Source: Aquincola tertiaricarbonis (lineage in GTDB: Bacteria > Pseudomonadota > Gammaproteobacteria > Burkholderiales > Burkholderiaceae_C). From it: a DNA stretch of 64,000 bases. A program made the position numbers and the translations under genes. The stretch is from contig NZ_JZUE01000016.1 of NCBI RefSeq assembly GCF_000969605.1, positions 86,273 to 150,272 of the forward strand. The letters run 5' to 3'. The notes beneath the pieces were generated by a model that saw nothing but the letters and a program-made list of their open reading frames with translations, was not told the origin of the DNA and did not search any database. This document shows positions 7,758 through 16,637 of this stretch, in pieces; the first letter of the stretch is position 1; each line of letters begins with the position of its first letter.

Positions 7758-9157
7758 TGCAGCCCCGTACGCTGTTCGACAAGATTTGGGACGCCCATGT
7801 CGTGCGCGACCTGGGCGATGGCTGGGCCCTGCTGCACATCGACCGGCACCTGCTGCATGACCTGTCGGGGTCGGCCTCGCTGTCGGACATGGCCGAGCGT
7901 GGCCTGGCGGTGCATGACCCGGCGCTGGTGTTCGCCACACCGGACCATGCGGTGTCCACCCGCCCCGGCCGCGATGGCGGCACCTACCCGGGCGGCCACC
8001 GGCTGTGGTCGTCGCTCAAGGCGGCTGCCGAGCGCACCGCCATCCGCCTGTTCGACCTGGGGCAGCGCGGCCATGGCATCGTGCACGTGATGGGGCCCGA
8101 GCAAGGCATCGTGCTGCCCGGCGTCACCATGATCTGCGGCGACAGCCACACCTGCACCAACGGCGCGCTGGGCGCGCTGGCCTTGGGGGTCGGCTCGAGT
8201 GAAAGCACACATGCGCTGGCCACGCAGACGCTGCGCCTGCAGCGCCCGCGCAGCATGCGCATCCGGTGCGAAGGCGAGCTGGGCTTCGGCGTCACCGCCA
8301 AGGACCTGGCGCTGCACATCATCGGCCGCCTGGGCGCCGCCGCGGGGGTTGGCCATGCCATCGAGTACGCGGGCCCGGTGATCGAGGCCATGGAGGTGGA
8401 GGCGCGACTCACGCTGTGCAACCTGACGGTAGAGCTGGGCGCTCGCTCGGGCATCGTCGCGCCCGACGAACGCACCTTTGCCTATGTGAAGGGCCGCCGC
8501 TTCGCGCCGCAGGGCGCGGACTTCGACATGGCGGTGAGCGCCTGGCGCGCGCTGCACAGCGACCCGGACGTGGTGTTCGACCGCGAAGTGGTCATCGACG
8601 CCCGCGACGTGGCGCCCACGGTCACCTGGGGCACCAGCCCCGAACAGGCGATCGCCATCGACGCGCAGATCCCCCACCCCGACGGCAGCGAGGCGCCGCA
8701 GGCCGCGGCCCTCCATGCGGCTCTGGACTACATGGGCCTGCAGGCCGGCGCGCCGATCGCCGGCACACCGATCGACTGGGTCTTCATCGGCTCGTGCGCC
8801 AACTCGCGCCTGTCGGACCTGCGGGCCGCCGCCGAACTGGCGCGGGGCCGGCGGGTGGCACCTGGCGTGCGCGCCTGGGTGGTCCCCGGCTCCGAAGACG
8901 TCAAGCGCGCCGCCGAAGCTGAAGGCCTGCATGAGGTCTTTGCCGCCGCGGGCTTCGAATGGCGCGAGCCGGGCTGCGGCATGTGCGTGGCCGCCAACGG
9001 TGAACAGGTGCCTCCGCTGGCGCGCTGCGTGTCCACCTCCAACCGCAATTTTGTCGGCCGCCAGGGACCGCAGGCCCGGACGCACCTGGCCAGCCCCGCG
9101 ATGGCGGTGGCGGCCGCGGTGACAGGCGCGCTGATCGACGTGCGCCACCTTGCCTGA
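7757..9157 (+). CDS. Aconitase-superfamily hydratase, large subunit (LeuC/DmdA-like)
   Basis: A 466-residue LeuC-type protein with all three [4Fe-4S] ligands: Cys347 (GSCANSR), Cys407 and Cys410 (PGCGMC). CGDSHTCTNGALG near 127-139 is the other family signature. It is either isopropylmalate dehydratase or a relative such as dimethylmaleate hydratase. The neighbours (C-C lyase, GntR, Bug receptor) and the absence of leuA/leuB point to catabolism rather than leucine synthesis. Start ATG 7757 overlaps the previous stop (TGATG). It should form a heterodimer with the next gene's product. Confidence 0.87.
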   Translation: MQPRTLFDKIWDAHVVRDLGDGWALLHIDRHLLHDLSGSASLSDMAERGLAVHDPALVFATPDHAVSTRPGRDGGTYPGGHRLWSSLKAAAERTAIRLFDLGQRGHGIVHVMGPEQGIVLPGVTMICGDSHTCTNGALGALALGVGSSESTHALATQTLRLQRPRSMRIRCEGELGFGVTAKDLALHIIGRLGAAAGVGHAIEYAGPVIEAMEVEARLTLCNLTVELGARSGIVAPDERTFAYVKGRRFAPQGADFDMAVSAWRALHSDPDVVFDREVVIDARDVAPTVTWGTSPEQAIAIDAQIPHPDGSEAPQAAALHAALDYMGLQAGAPIAGTPIDWVFIGSCANSRLSDLRAAAELARGRRVAPGVRAWVVPGSEDVKRAAEAEGLHEVFAAAGFEWREPGCGMCVAANGEQVPPLARCVSTSNRNFVGRQGPQARTHLASPAMAVAAAVTGALIDVRHLA

Positions 9158-9173
9158 AAGAGAGCACCTGGCG

Positions 9174-9797
9174 ATGGCACCCCCACCCTTTACCACCGTC
9201 ACCGGTCCCGCCGTGCCCTTCTTGCGGGCCAACGTGGACACCGACCTGATCGTGCGCATCGAGCGCCTGACCAGCCTGCCCAAGGACCAGCTCGGGCCGT
9301 TCGCCTTCGAGTCCCTGAGGTACCTTCCGGACGGCAGCGCCGACCCGGCATGCGTCTTCAATCAGCCGCTGTTCCTGAAGGCGCCGTTTGTGCTGGCGGC
9401 CGAGAACTTCGGCTGTGGCTCGTCCCGGGAAGGCGCGGTCTGGGCCCTGATGTGCCTGGGCGTCCGTGCGGTCATCGCACCCAGCTACGGCGACATCTTC
9501 TTCTCGAACTGCTTCCAGAACGGCGTGCTGCCGATCCGGCTGCCGCCGGCCGAGGTCGAGGCGCTGGCCCGGGCCTGCGCGGACGGCACGCCGCTGACCG
9601 TCGACCTGCTCACGCGCACCCTGCGCCCGGGCGACGGCGAGCCGCGCAGCTTCGAGGTGGACCCGATCCGACGCGAGGCGCTGCTCAACGGCCTGGACGA
9701 CATCGGCCTGACGCTGCGCGACGACGCGGCGATCCGAGCCTGGCAGGCGCGCGACCGCATGGCGCGGGCCTGGGCCTGGCGCCCCGTCGGCGCGTAG
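9174..9797 (+). CDS. Aconitase-superfamily hydratase, small subunit (LeuD/DmdB-like)
   Basis: A 207-residue swivel-domain subunit with NVDTDLIVR near the start and the hallmark GCGSSREGAVWAL at about residues 77-90, followed by IAPSYGDIFFSNCFQNGVLP. I chose ATG 9174, which follows GAGAG by a normal distance; a TTG at 9150 would overlap the large-subunit gene. It pairs with the preceding large subunit to hydrate/dehydrate a dicarboxylate through the Fe-S cluster. Confidence 0.87.
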   Translation: MAPPPFTTVTGPAVPFLRANVDTDLIVRIERLTSLPKDQLGPFAFESLRYLPDGSADPACVFNQPLFLKAPFVLAAENFGCGSSREGAVWALMCLGVRAVIAPSYGDIFFSNCFQNGVLPIRLPPAEVEALARACADGTPLTVDLLTRTLRPGDGEPRSFEVDPIRREALLNGLDDIGLTLRDDAAIRAWQARDRMARAWAWRPVGA

Positions 9798-9842
9798 CAC
9801 ACGCAGGCCCGGCCTTCCCTTCAACTACCCCAGGAGACACAC

Positions 9843-10577
9843 ATGCCCACCCTCGACATTGCCGGCGACGCCCGGCGCACGATCGACGTCATCCAGCGCG
9901 GCGGCATCGCCCTCGTGCCCAACCAGACCGGCTATGCGATGACCGGCGCGATGCTGGACCCCTTGCAGAAAATCTACGACACCAAGCGCCGCGGCGGTCA
10001 CAAGCGCAACGCGATGGCGGCCGACCTGGAGACGCAGCGCGACTTGATGACGCTGGGCCGGCGCGAGCAGCAGATGGTCGAGGCCATCACGGTCGACTTT
10101 GACCTGCCGCTTGGTGTGATCGGCAGCTTCCGCCCGGACCACCCGCTGCTGGTGAAACTGGGCCCCGAAGCGCTGAAGGCGTCCACCGCCGTTGGCACCA
10201 TCGGCACATTGCTCAATGCGGGGCCGTTCCACAAGGAGCTGACGCGGCTGTCGCGCGAGGAAGTGGTGCCGCTGTTCGGGTCGTCCGCCAACCTGTCCGG
10301 CACCGGCACCAAGTTCGCGGTGGAAGACATCCAGCCCGAACTGCGTGCGATCGCCGACATCACCATCGACTACGGCCTGTGCCGGTACCACACCTACCGC
10401 CGCGCCGGCACGCTGATCAACTTCTCGACCATGCAGGTGATTCGCATCGGCGTCTGCTACGAGTTGATCGCCGGCATCCTCAAGCGGTACTTCGATGTGG
10501 ACTTGCCGCCCGACCCCGGCCTGGACGTGCTGCCTTCGGGTCACCTGAACGAGTTCATGCTCAAGAACGTCCAGTGA
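9843..10577 (+). CDS. Divergent Sua5/YciO/YrdC-family protein
   Basis: A 244-residue protein of the YrdC-like fold. It keeps family landmarks (VPNQTGYAMTGAM, KIYDTKRRGGHKRN in place of the KRP...KP loop, and FGSSANLSGTGTKF), but the substrate-loop residues differ from tRNA threonylcarbamoyladenylate synthases, and it lacks a Sua5 C-terminal domain. The position inside a catabolic operon and these changes suggest a paralog with another role, such as carbamoyl or adenylate chemistry on a small acid. That role is an inference. It has an AGGAGA ribosome-binding site just before the ATG. Confidence 0.75.
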   Translation: MPTLDIAGDARRTIDVIQRGGIALVPNQTGYAMTGAMLDPLQKIYDTKRRGGHKRNAMAADLETQRDLMTLGRREQQMVEAITVDFDLPLGVIGSFRPDHPLLVKLGPEALKASTAVGTIGTLLNAGPFHKELTRLSREEVVPLFGSSANLSGTGTKFAVEDIQPELRAIADITIDYGLCRYHTYRRAGTLINFSTMQVIRIGVCYELIAGILKRYFDVDLPPDPGLDVLPSGHLNEFMLKNVQ

Positions 10578-10584
10578 GGCTGCT

Positions 10585-11583
10585 GTGACGGACTCCCGCA
10601 ACGAACTCCGCCGCACGCTGCTGCGCGCCGGCGCGGGCCTGGCGCTGTCACCATTGTCATCGCTCCTGGCCCATGCGGCCGGCGATGCCTGGCCCACCGC
10701 GCCCCTTCGGCTGGTGGTCGGCTATCCGCCGGGCGGCGGCTCCGACGTCATGGCCCGCGAAATCGGCGTGCCGCTGGCGCGCCTGCTGGGCCAGCCGGTC
10801 GTCGTGGACAACAAGCCCGGCGCAAGCAGCGCGCTGGCCGCCGCCGACGTCGCCCGCGCCGCGCCCAACGGCTACTCGCTGGGCCTGCTCGACAATGCGC
10901 CGCTGACCATCGTGCCCTCGCTGCGCAACCCGGGTTATGACCCGCTGACCGGCTTCACGCCCATCGCCATGGTGTCGCAGGCACCGCAGGTGCTGATTGC
11001 GGCACCGACACTGCCGGCGAACAACGCGCGCGAACTGATCGACCTGCTGAAGAAGCAACCGGGCAAGCTCAACTACGGCTCCGGCGGCTCCGGCAGCGTC
11101 TCCCACCTGGCGGCCGAGCTGCTGAAGATGCGCAGCCAGACCTATGCGGTGCATGTGCCTTATCGCGGCGGCGCACCGATGGTGACGGCGCTGATGTCGG
11201 GCGAGGTCCACTTTGGCTTTCTGACCTACACCGGCACCGCCGGCTTCATCCGGTCGGGTCACATCAAGGCCCTGGGCGTGACGTCCACGGCCCGCCTGGC
11301 CAGCCTGCCGGACGTGCCCACCATCGCGGAGAGCGCGCTCCCCGGCTTCGACGCGCCGGGCTGGTATGCGCTGATGGGGCCGGCGGGGCTGCCGACCGCC
11401 ATCGTCGCCCAGCTGCAGCGGGCGCTTCGCGAGGCGATGGAGTCGCCGCCGGTCGCCGCCCGCATGGCATCGCTCGGCCAGACCGTCGCCACGGGCAAGG
11501 TGGACGTGCAACAGACCATCGCCGCCGAGCTCAAGCAGTGGAAGCAGCTGATCTCGGACCGCAAGATCGTCGTTGAAGGCTGA
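10585..11583 (+). CDS. Bug-family (TctC-like) tripartite tricarboxylate receptor
   Basis: A 332-residue periplasmic solute-binding protein starting at GTG 10585. It has an RRTLLRAGAGLALSPL twin-arginine-like export signal ending near LAHAAG. Bug-family motifs follow: LVVGYPPGGGSDVMAR, VVVDNKPGA, and GALGVTS-like FIRSGHIKALGVTS. These proteins bind carboxylates and are greatly expanded in Burkholderiales, usually without adjacent TctAB permease genes, as here. It probably captures the acid processed by this operon. Confidence 0.9.
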   Translation: MTDSRNELRRTLLRAGAGLALSPLSSLLAHAAGDAWPTAPLRLVVGYPPGGGSDVMAREIGVPLARLLGQPVVVDNKPGASSALAAADVARAAPNGYSLGLLDNAPLTIVPSLRNPGYDPLTGFTPIAMVSQAPQVLIAAPTLPANNARELIDLLKKQPGKLNYGSGGSGSVSHLAAELLKMRSQTYAVHVPYRGGAPMVTALMSGEVHFGFLTYTGTAGFIRSGHIKALGVTSTARLASLPDVPTIAESALPGFDAPGWYALMGPAGLPTAIVAQLQRALREAMESPPVAARMASLGQTVATGKVDVQQTIAAELKQWKQLISDRKIVVEG

Positions 11584-11609
11584 CCGATGCCACCGTTGAA
11601 GGACCCCCC

Positions 11610-13238
11610 ATGCACGGCTTGATGCAAGACCAACCCCTGCTCATCTCGCAGCTCATCGACTTCGCTGAGCGGCACAACGGCAGCACCGAGATCGTCTCCC
11701 GCCGGGTGGAGGGCGACCTCCACCGCTACACCTGGGCCGAATGTGCGCAGCGGGCGCGCCGCGTGGCCCGCGCACTGGATGCACACGGTCTCGACCCGGG
11801 TGACCGCGTGGCCACGCTGGCCTGGAACGGCTACCGCCACCTCGAGCTGTATTACGGGGTGAGCGGGGCCGGACGGGTGCTGCACACGCTGAATCCGCGG
11901 CTGCACGCCGATGAGGTGACCTGGATCGTCAACCACGCCGACGACCGGGTGCTGTGTTTCGACCCCACCTTCCTGCCGTTGGTGCAGGCCATCCATGTGC
12001 GCTGCCCCACCGTCGAGCGCTGGGTGGCCTTGTGCGACGGCAGCCACGTGCCCGCGGACAGTGGCATCCCCGGCCTGGTGAGCTACGAGGATTGGATGGC
12101 CGCCCCCGGTCTCGACTACGCCTGGCCCCGCTTCGACGAGCACACCGCCTCCAGCCTTTGCTACACCAGCGGCACCACCGGCCATCCCAAGGGCGTGCTC
12201 TACAGCCACCGTTCTACGGTGCTGCACGCGTACGGTGCCGTCCAGCCCGACATGATGGGGCTGTCCAGCCGCGACAGCGTGCTGCCGGTGGTGCCCATGT
12301 TCCATGTCAATGCCTGGGGCCTGCCGTATGCGGGCGCGATGGTGGGCTGCAAGCTGGTGTTCCCCGGCCCCGCGCTCGACGGCAGGTCCCTCCACGGCCT
12401 GATCGAGTCGGAGCAGGTCACCTTCGCTGCCGGCGTGCCGACGGTGTGGCAGATGCTGCTGGACCATGTCCAGTCGGTCGGCGGCAAATTCGCGACGCTC
12501 CGGCGCACCGTGATCGGCGGTGCGGCCTGCCCGCCCGCCATGCTGCGGGCCTTCGAGCAGCAGCACGACGTGCGTGTGCTGCACGGCTGGGGCATGACCG
12601 AGATGAGCCCGTTGGGCACCATCTGTTCGTTGAAAAAGCAGCACGACGCCCTGCCCGTGGACGAGCGCCTGCACATCCTCGAAAAGCAGGGTCGCGCGGT
12701 GCACGGCGTCGAGATCAAGGTCGTGGGCGAGGATGGGCAGGACCTGCCCTGGGACGGCCGCTCTGCCGGCGAGCTGCTGGTGCGGGGCCCGTGGATCGCG
12801 CGCGACTACTTCCGCTCGACGGCCGACGGCCCGCTCGTCGATGGCTGGTTCCCCACGGGCGACGTGGCCCACATCGATGAGGACGGCTACCTGCAGATCA
12901 CCGACCGCAGCAAGGACCTGATCAAGTCCGGCGGCGAGTGGATCAGTTCGATCGAGATCGAGCACATCGCGATGGCGCATCCGGCGGTGGGCATGGCCGC
13001 GTGCATCGGCATCCGGCATCCAAAGTGGGACGAGCGCCCCGTCGTCGCCGTCGTGCTGCGTCCGGGTGCGCAGCTCACCCCGCGGGAGCTGCTGGACTTC
13101 TACCGGGACAAGCAGCTGGCCCGGTGGCAGATGCCCGACGACGTGGTCTTTGTCGACGCCATTCCGCTGGGGGCCACCGGCAAGATGCTCAAGACCCGGC
13201 TGCGCGAGCAGCTGAAGGACCACCGATGGACGACCTGA
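11610..13238 (+). CDS. AMP-forming acyl-CoA synthetase
   Basis: A 542-residue ANL-superfamily ligase. AMP-binding motifs are in order: YTSGTTGHPKGV (P-loop, about 188-199), GWGMTEMSP, GWFPTGD, and the C-terminal catalytic lysine in TGKMLK. It resembles medium/long-chain or methylmercaptopropionate-type CoA ligases (PMFHVNAWG motif). In this operon it may activate the acid released by the lyase or an upstream acid. The last 13 bp overlap the start of the next gene. Confidence 0.9.
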   Translation: MHGLMQDQPLLISQLIDFAERHNGSTEIVSRRVEGDLHRYTWAECAQRARRVARALDAHGLDPGDRVATLAWNGYRHLELYYGVSGAGRVLHTLNPRLHADEVTWIVNHADDRVLCFDPTFLPLVQAIHVRCPTVERWVALCDGSHVPADSGIPGLVSYEDWMAAPGLDYAWPRFDEHTASSLCYTSGTTGHPKGVLYSHRSTVLHAYGAVQPDMMGLSSRDSVLPVVPMFHVNAWGLPYAGAMVGCKLVFPGPALDGRSLHGLIESEQVTFAAGVPTVWQMLLDHVQSVGGKFATLRRTVIGGAACPPAMLRAFEQQHDVRVLHGWGMTEMSPLGTICSLKKQHDALPVDERLHILEKQGRAVHGVEIKVVGEDGQDLPWDGRSAGELLVRGPWIARDYFRSTADGPLVDGWFPTGDVAHIDEDGYLQITDRSKDLIKSGGEWISSIEIEHIAMAHPAVGMAACIGIRHPKWDERPVVAVVLRPGAQLTPRELLDFYRDKQLARWQMPDDVVFVDAIPLGATGKMLKTRLREQLKDHRWTT

Positions 13239-14353
13239 CGCTCGTCGCCGTGGGCGACGTGTTCCTCAACCGCGATGATCCGGACGAGTCCTTCGCGCAT
13301 GTGGCCCCGCTGCTGCAGGCCGACAACCTCACCTTCGGCAATTCGGAAGGTACCTATGCCACCGCGCCGCAGGCCGACGACGACATGATGGCCGCCATCC
13401 TGGCGGCGCCCGGCAACATCGCCGCCCTGGCCCGTGCTGGGTTCGACGTGATGTCGGTGGCCAACAACCACATCAACGACTGGGGTCGGGCCGGCATGCG
13501 GTCGACGCTCGAAGGGCTGCGGCAGGCGGGCATCCGGCCCGTGGGCTTCGGGCGGGACGTGGACGAGGCATTCGCCCCGACCTGCGTGACCGTCGGCGAC
13601 CGGCGCATCGCCTTCGTTGCGGCATCGATGATCGGCTCGTGGAACGCCGCCGCGCAGGCAGATCGCGACGGCGTCGCGATGCTGGAAGTCGCGACCCAGT
13701 ACCACGACCTGCACCGACAGCCGGGCAGCCCACCGCATGTGCGGTCGCAGCTGACCGAGGCCGCGGCCGCCCGCGTGGCACGCAGCTTCCAAGCGGCCGC
13801 CCGCCAGGCCGACTTCGTGGTGGGCAGCTTCCATTGGGGGGTGCACTGCTTCCCGGCGATGCTGGCCGAATACGAGGGGCAGCTGGCCCGGCTGGCCATC
13901 GATCATGGCGCCGACGTCATCCTCGGCCACCACCAGCACATCCTGAAGGGTGTCGACTTCCACCAGGGCAAGCCCATCCTGCACGGGCTGGGCAACTTCG
14001 CCTTCGACCTGCCCGGCATCGAGCAGATCGCCAAGCCGCGTGCGGTGCGCGAGACCATCGAGATCCATGGCGAGTATGGGATCTTCTCGCGCGACGGCTA
14101 CCCGACCGTGCCCTTTCATGAGGAGTCGCGGATGACGGTCGTGGCACACATCGGGTTGAAGCAGGGGCAGGTCCCCTCCGTGGCGTTGACGCCCTGCCTC
14201 ATCAATCAGCAGGGGCAGCCCGTCCCGATTCGGCCCGCCGAAGAAGCCGCGTGGGCACGCTTCATCGTCTACCTCCGGCGCATCCACTGGCTCGCCGACC
14301 TCCATCCCCGGATCGAAGCTCGCGGCGACCGCATCGCCATCCTGCCGGCGTGA
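13226..14353 (+). CDS. CapA/PgsA-type metallophosphatase-fold protein
   Basis: A 375-residue protein of the bacterial capsule-synthesis CapA (PGA_cap) family, a calcineurin-like metallophosphoesterase fold. Metal-site motifs are GDVFLNRDD at the N terminus, NNHINDWG, FHWG and GHHQH. There is no membrane anchor, unlike capsule CapA proteins, and no capB/capC nearby, so a capsule role is unlikely. Start ATG 13226 lies within the end of the ligase gene, indicating coupling. It may hydrolyse a phosphate or peptide/amide derivative in the pathway; function not known. Confidence 0.8.
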   Translation: MDDLTLVAVGDVFLNRDDPDESFAHVAPLLQADNLTFGNSEGTYATAPQADDDMMAAILAAPGNIAALARAGFDVMSVANNHINDWGRAGMRSTLEGLRQAGIRPVGFGRDVDEAFAPTCVTVGDRRIAFVAASMIGSWNAAAQADRDGVAMLEVATQYHDLHRQPGSPPHVRSQLTEAAAARVARSFQAAARQADFVVGSFHWGVHCFPAMLAEYEGQLARLAIDHGADVILGHHQHILKGVDFHQGKPILHGLGNFAFDLPGIEQIAKPRAVRETIEIHGEYGIFSRDGYPTVPFHEESRMTVVAHIGLKQGQVPSVALTPCLINQQGQPVPIRPAEEAAWARFIVYLRRIHWLADLHPRIEARGDRIAILPA

Positions 14354-14379
14354 CGCGGCGCGGTCCTGCCGGTCGGCCA

Positions 14380-15156
14380 TCAGATGCCGGCATACCACTC
14401 GTAGCCCCGGTCTTCCCAGTAGCCGCCCCTGCCGCCCCAGAGGTGCGTGAAGCTCGACACCACCTCGAGGCGCATCAGGTACTTGGCCTGCTTGTAGCCC
14501 AGCTGCCGCTCGACCCGCAGGCGCAACGGTGCCCCGTGCGCCACGGGCAGCCTGCGATCGTTCATCGCGTAGGCCAGGAGCGTCTGCGGATGCCAGGCGT
14601 CGATCAGGTCGATGCTTTCGTAATAGCGCCCGCTGCCGTCCAGGGTCTGCTCCAGTTCATCTGCGCAATGCAGCACCACGTAGCGTGCCCCCGGGGCCAG
14701 GCCGGCGGCGTCCAGCACCCGCTTCAGCTGCACGCCTTGCCACTTGCCGATGGCACTCCATCCTTCCACGCAGTCGTGGCGCGTGATCTGCGTGCGCGAG
14801 GGCATGGCCATCAGGTCGTCCAGCGACAAGCTCAGCGGCTGGCGCACCAGGCCGTCCACCTGCAGGCGCCAGTCCTTGAACCCGCCGTGCAGCAGCCGTG
14901 CATAGGCGTCGGACTCGGGCATGCGCGTGCCGTTGGCCCGGAACACCGGCGACAGGTCCGCTTCGGTGAACTCCGCTGCCAGACTGGTGCGCTGCAGGAA
15001 AAGCCGCTGCGCACCCTGCGTCAGGTGTTCGGTGCGGCGCACCAGGGCATCCGCAGCGGGCGAGGCCACCAGGCGGTCGCATCCCGTCAGGGCCAGCGCG
15101 CCCAGTCCTGCGGCGGCGCCTCCCAGCCAGCGTCGGCGTGAAAGGGTCGTTCTCAT
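14380..15156 (-). CDS. Sulfite-oxidase-fold molybdopterin protein (YedY/MsrP-like), Tat lipoprotein
   Basis: A 258-residue protein with a twin-arginine signal SRRRWLGG followed by a lipobox LTGC (Cys26), suggesting Tat export and lipid anchoring. The oxidoreductase molybdopterin-binding domain has the Mo-ligating Cys129 in RHDCVEGW, then HCADELEQ and GAPLRLRVERQLGYKQAKY. Such proteins reduce or oxidise small S/N compounds, or methionine sulfoxide in MsrP. Its start overlaps the cytochrome b gene stop by 4 bp, so the cytochrome is its likely electron partner. Confidence 0.87.
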   Translation of the reverse strand: MRTTLSRRRWLGGAAAGLGALALTGCDRLVASPAADALVRRTEHLTQGAQRLFLQRTSLAAEFTEADLSPVFRANGTRMPESDAYARLLHGGFKDWRLQVDGLVRQPLSLSLDDLMAMPSRTQITRHDCVEGWSAIGKWQGVQLKRVLDAAGLAPGARYVVLHCADELEQTLDGSGRYYESIDLIDAWHPQTLLAYAMNDRRLPVAHGAPLRLRVERQLGYKQAKYLMRLEVVSSFTHLWGGRGGYWEDRGYEWYAGI

Positions 15157-16007
15157 CGCGGGTCGTCCTGGTGGAGTCGGATCGCATAGCGGCCGGTGAC
15201 CATCGAGCGCAGGTTGTTCCACCAGCCCGATGCCACCACCATGGCCAGGTGCACTGCGACAAACACCACCAGGGAAAAGGCGGTGGCGAAGTGCAGCGTG
15301 CGGGCGGTGGCCCGGCCTCCCAACAGCTCCACCAGCGGCGGGAACACGGCGTTGGCACCCGGCGACATGGCCAGTCCCGTCAGCACCATCAGCGGCAACA
15401 GCACGAAGATGACCAGCAGGTACGTGAGCTTCTGCAGGGCGTTGTAGCGCCGGGCCTGCTCCCCTGTCGGAAAGCGCAGGCGCGCATGCTCGCGCACCTC
15501 GTGCCAGAGCGCGCCCGGCGCCAACTGGTCGCGCGACGGCAGAAGGTCTCGCCGGAAGTGGCCCTTGAACGCGCCATGGGCCAGGTAGGCCAGCCCATTG
15601 ATCAGCAGCAGCCAGGCGAAGCTGAAGTGCCAGCGGCGGCCGGCCCCGAGGTCGTGGTACGAAGGCAGCGTGACCCAGGCCGGCAGGGCCCGCGCCACCA
15701 GCTCGCCTGCTTCCTCGCTCGCGCCCAGCACGCCCGTGGTGGGCAGGCTCAAGCCGCCGATCCGCAGGTGGCCTTGCAGGGCCCGGCCGGTGCCCGTGCT
15801 CGTGACCTCGAGCACCGCGGGGTCGTCGTCGGCGCCGAACCGTCCCAGGTACAGGCGCGGGTGTGCATTGAAGATCTGCAGGCCGCTGGCCAGCAGGCCC
15901 GTGAAGCAGACGACGTTGAGCCAGTGACTCAGGCGGACCACCCGCCCATGCCGCCTGACGAGCGCGACCGGCACTGGTGGCACGGTCGCCGGTGGGATCT
16001 TCAACAT
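15153..16007 (-). CDS. Cytochrome b561-type membrane electron carrier
   Basis: A 284-residue protein with about four transmembrane segments and His residues placed as in Ni/Fe-hydrogenase/b561 cytochromes (LSHWLNVVCF, RWHFSFAWLLLINGLAYLAHGAF, LHFATAFSLVVFVAVHLAMV). It is not homologous in layout to MsrQ (YedZ) but serves the same kind of role: passing quinol electrons to the adjacent molybdoprotein. Translationally coupled to it by a 4-bp overlap and 12 bp downstream of the secreted-protein gene. Confidence 0.87.
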   Translation of the reverse strand: MLKIPPATVPPVPVALVRRHGRVVRLSHWLNVVCFTGLLASGLQIFNAHPRLYLGRFGADDDPAVLEVTSTGTGRALQGHLRIGGLSLPTTGVLGASEEAGELVARALPAWVTLPSYHDLGAGRRWHFSFAWLLLINGLAYLAHGAFKGHFRRDLLPSRDQLAPGALWHEVREHARLRFPTGEQARRYNALQKLTYLLVIFVLLPLMVLTGLAMSPGANAVFPPLVELLGGRATARTLHFATAFSLVVFVAVHLAMVVASGWWNNLRSMVTGRYAIRLHQDDPR

Positions 16008-16019
16008 GGCCGCCCGCCC

Positions 16020-16637
16020 TCACATCGGCGGAACGACGCCGTCCTTGCCGACGACGAGCTGTCCGGAAGACAGGCTGCCGTCCTCGGCCTTCTCGGCCGA
16101 GACGAAGACCGCGGCCCCCGCGCGCAGGTCTTGCGCGGTGGCGGGGATCAGCGTCACGATGGGCGTTCCGTTCTGGATCGAGATCTTCTTCTCCTGGCCG
16201 TGGTAGCTCAACGTGACGGTGCTGCCGTTCACCGACTTCACGGCGTTGGACACGGTGGCATTGGTCATGGAGCTCTTCGGCTTCAGGTCCCAGCCAAAGC
16301 TGCCTTCGCCCATGCCTTTCAGCGCGGCCGGAAAGATCAGCACCTCCAGTGCGCCGTCGCCGCCCTCGGCCTTGGGCAGCGATGCGATGCCGACATAGTC
16401 GCCCGGCTTGATGTCGGTGATGGCCGCCCGGGCGACCGCATTGATGTGCAGGCCGTCCTTGAGCTTGATCTTGACGAGGTCGCCCTCGCGCGCTTTGACC
16501 TCCAGCACGTTGCCGGTGCGGGCGACCACGGTGCCGCGGACCCGAACGGCCGCATCGGCGGCGCTGGCGGCAACGGGCACGGCGACCGCCAGCGAGAGCA
16601 GGCTGGTGGCCACCAGGGCGTGAAGACGTTGACGCAT
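16020..16637 (-). CDS. Secreted protein of unknown function in redox operon
   Basis: A 205-residue protein with a Sec signal peptide (about 1-27, ending AASAAD) and two beta-rich repeats: VRVRGTVVARTGNVLEVKAREG and SNAVKSVNGSTVTLSYHGQEKK. These resemble DUF5666/OB-like periplasmic domains. ATG 16637 follows AAGGAAA. It is first in the leftward operon with the cytochrome and molybdoprotein and is divergent from the two-component system. No catalytic motif seen; a metal- or redox-linked periplasmic role is only an inference from context. Confidence 0.75.
   Translation of the reverse strand: MRQRLHALVATSLLSLAVAVPVAASAADAAVRVRGTVVARTGNVLEVKAREGDLVKIKLKDGLHINAVARAAITDIKPGDYVGIASLPKAEGGDGALEVLIFPAALKGMGEGSFGWDLKPKSSMTNATVSNAVKSVNGSTVTLSYHGQEKKISIQNGTPIVTLIPATAQDLRAGAAVFVSAEKAEDGSLSSGQLVVGKDGVVPPM

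Noticed and set aside
7757..9797. Leucine biosynthesis leuCD
   Set aside because: No leuA or leuB adjacent; the neighbours are a C-C lyase, GntR regulator and Bug receptor, which point to degradation.
11259..13223. A leftward open frame of about 650 codons across the Bug and acyl-CoA ligase genes
   Set aside because: Entirely antisense to two genes with complete motifs; His/Gln/Arg-rich shadow translation.
13226..14353. Capsule (poly-gamma-glutamate) synthesis
   Set aside because: Only the CapA fold is present; no CapB/CapC, no membrane anchor, and it is the tail of an acid-catabolism operon.
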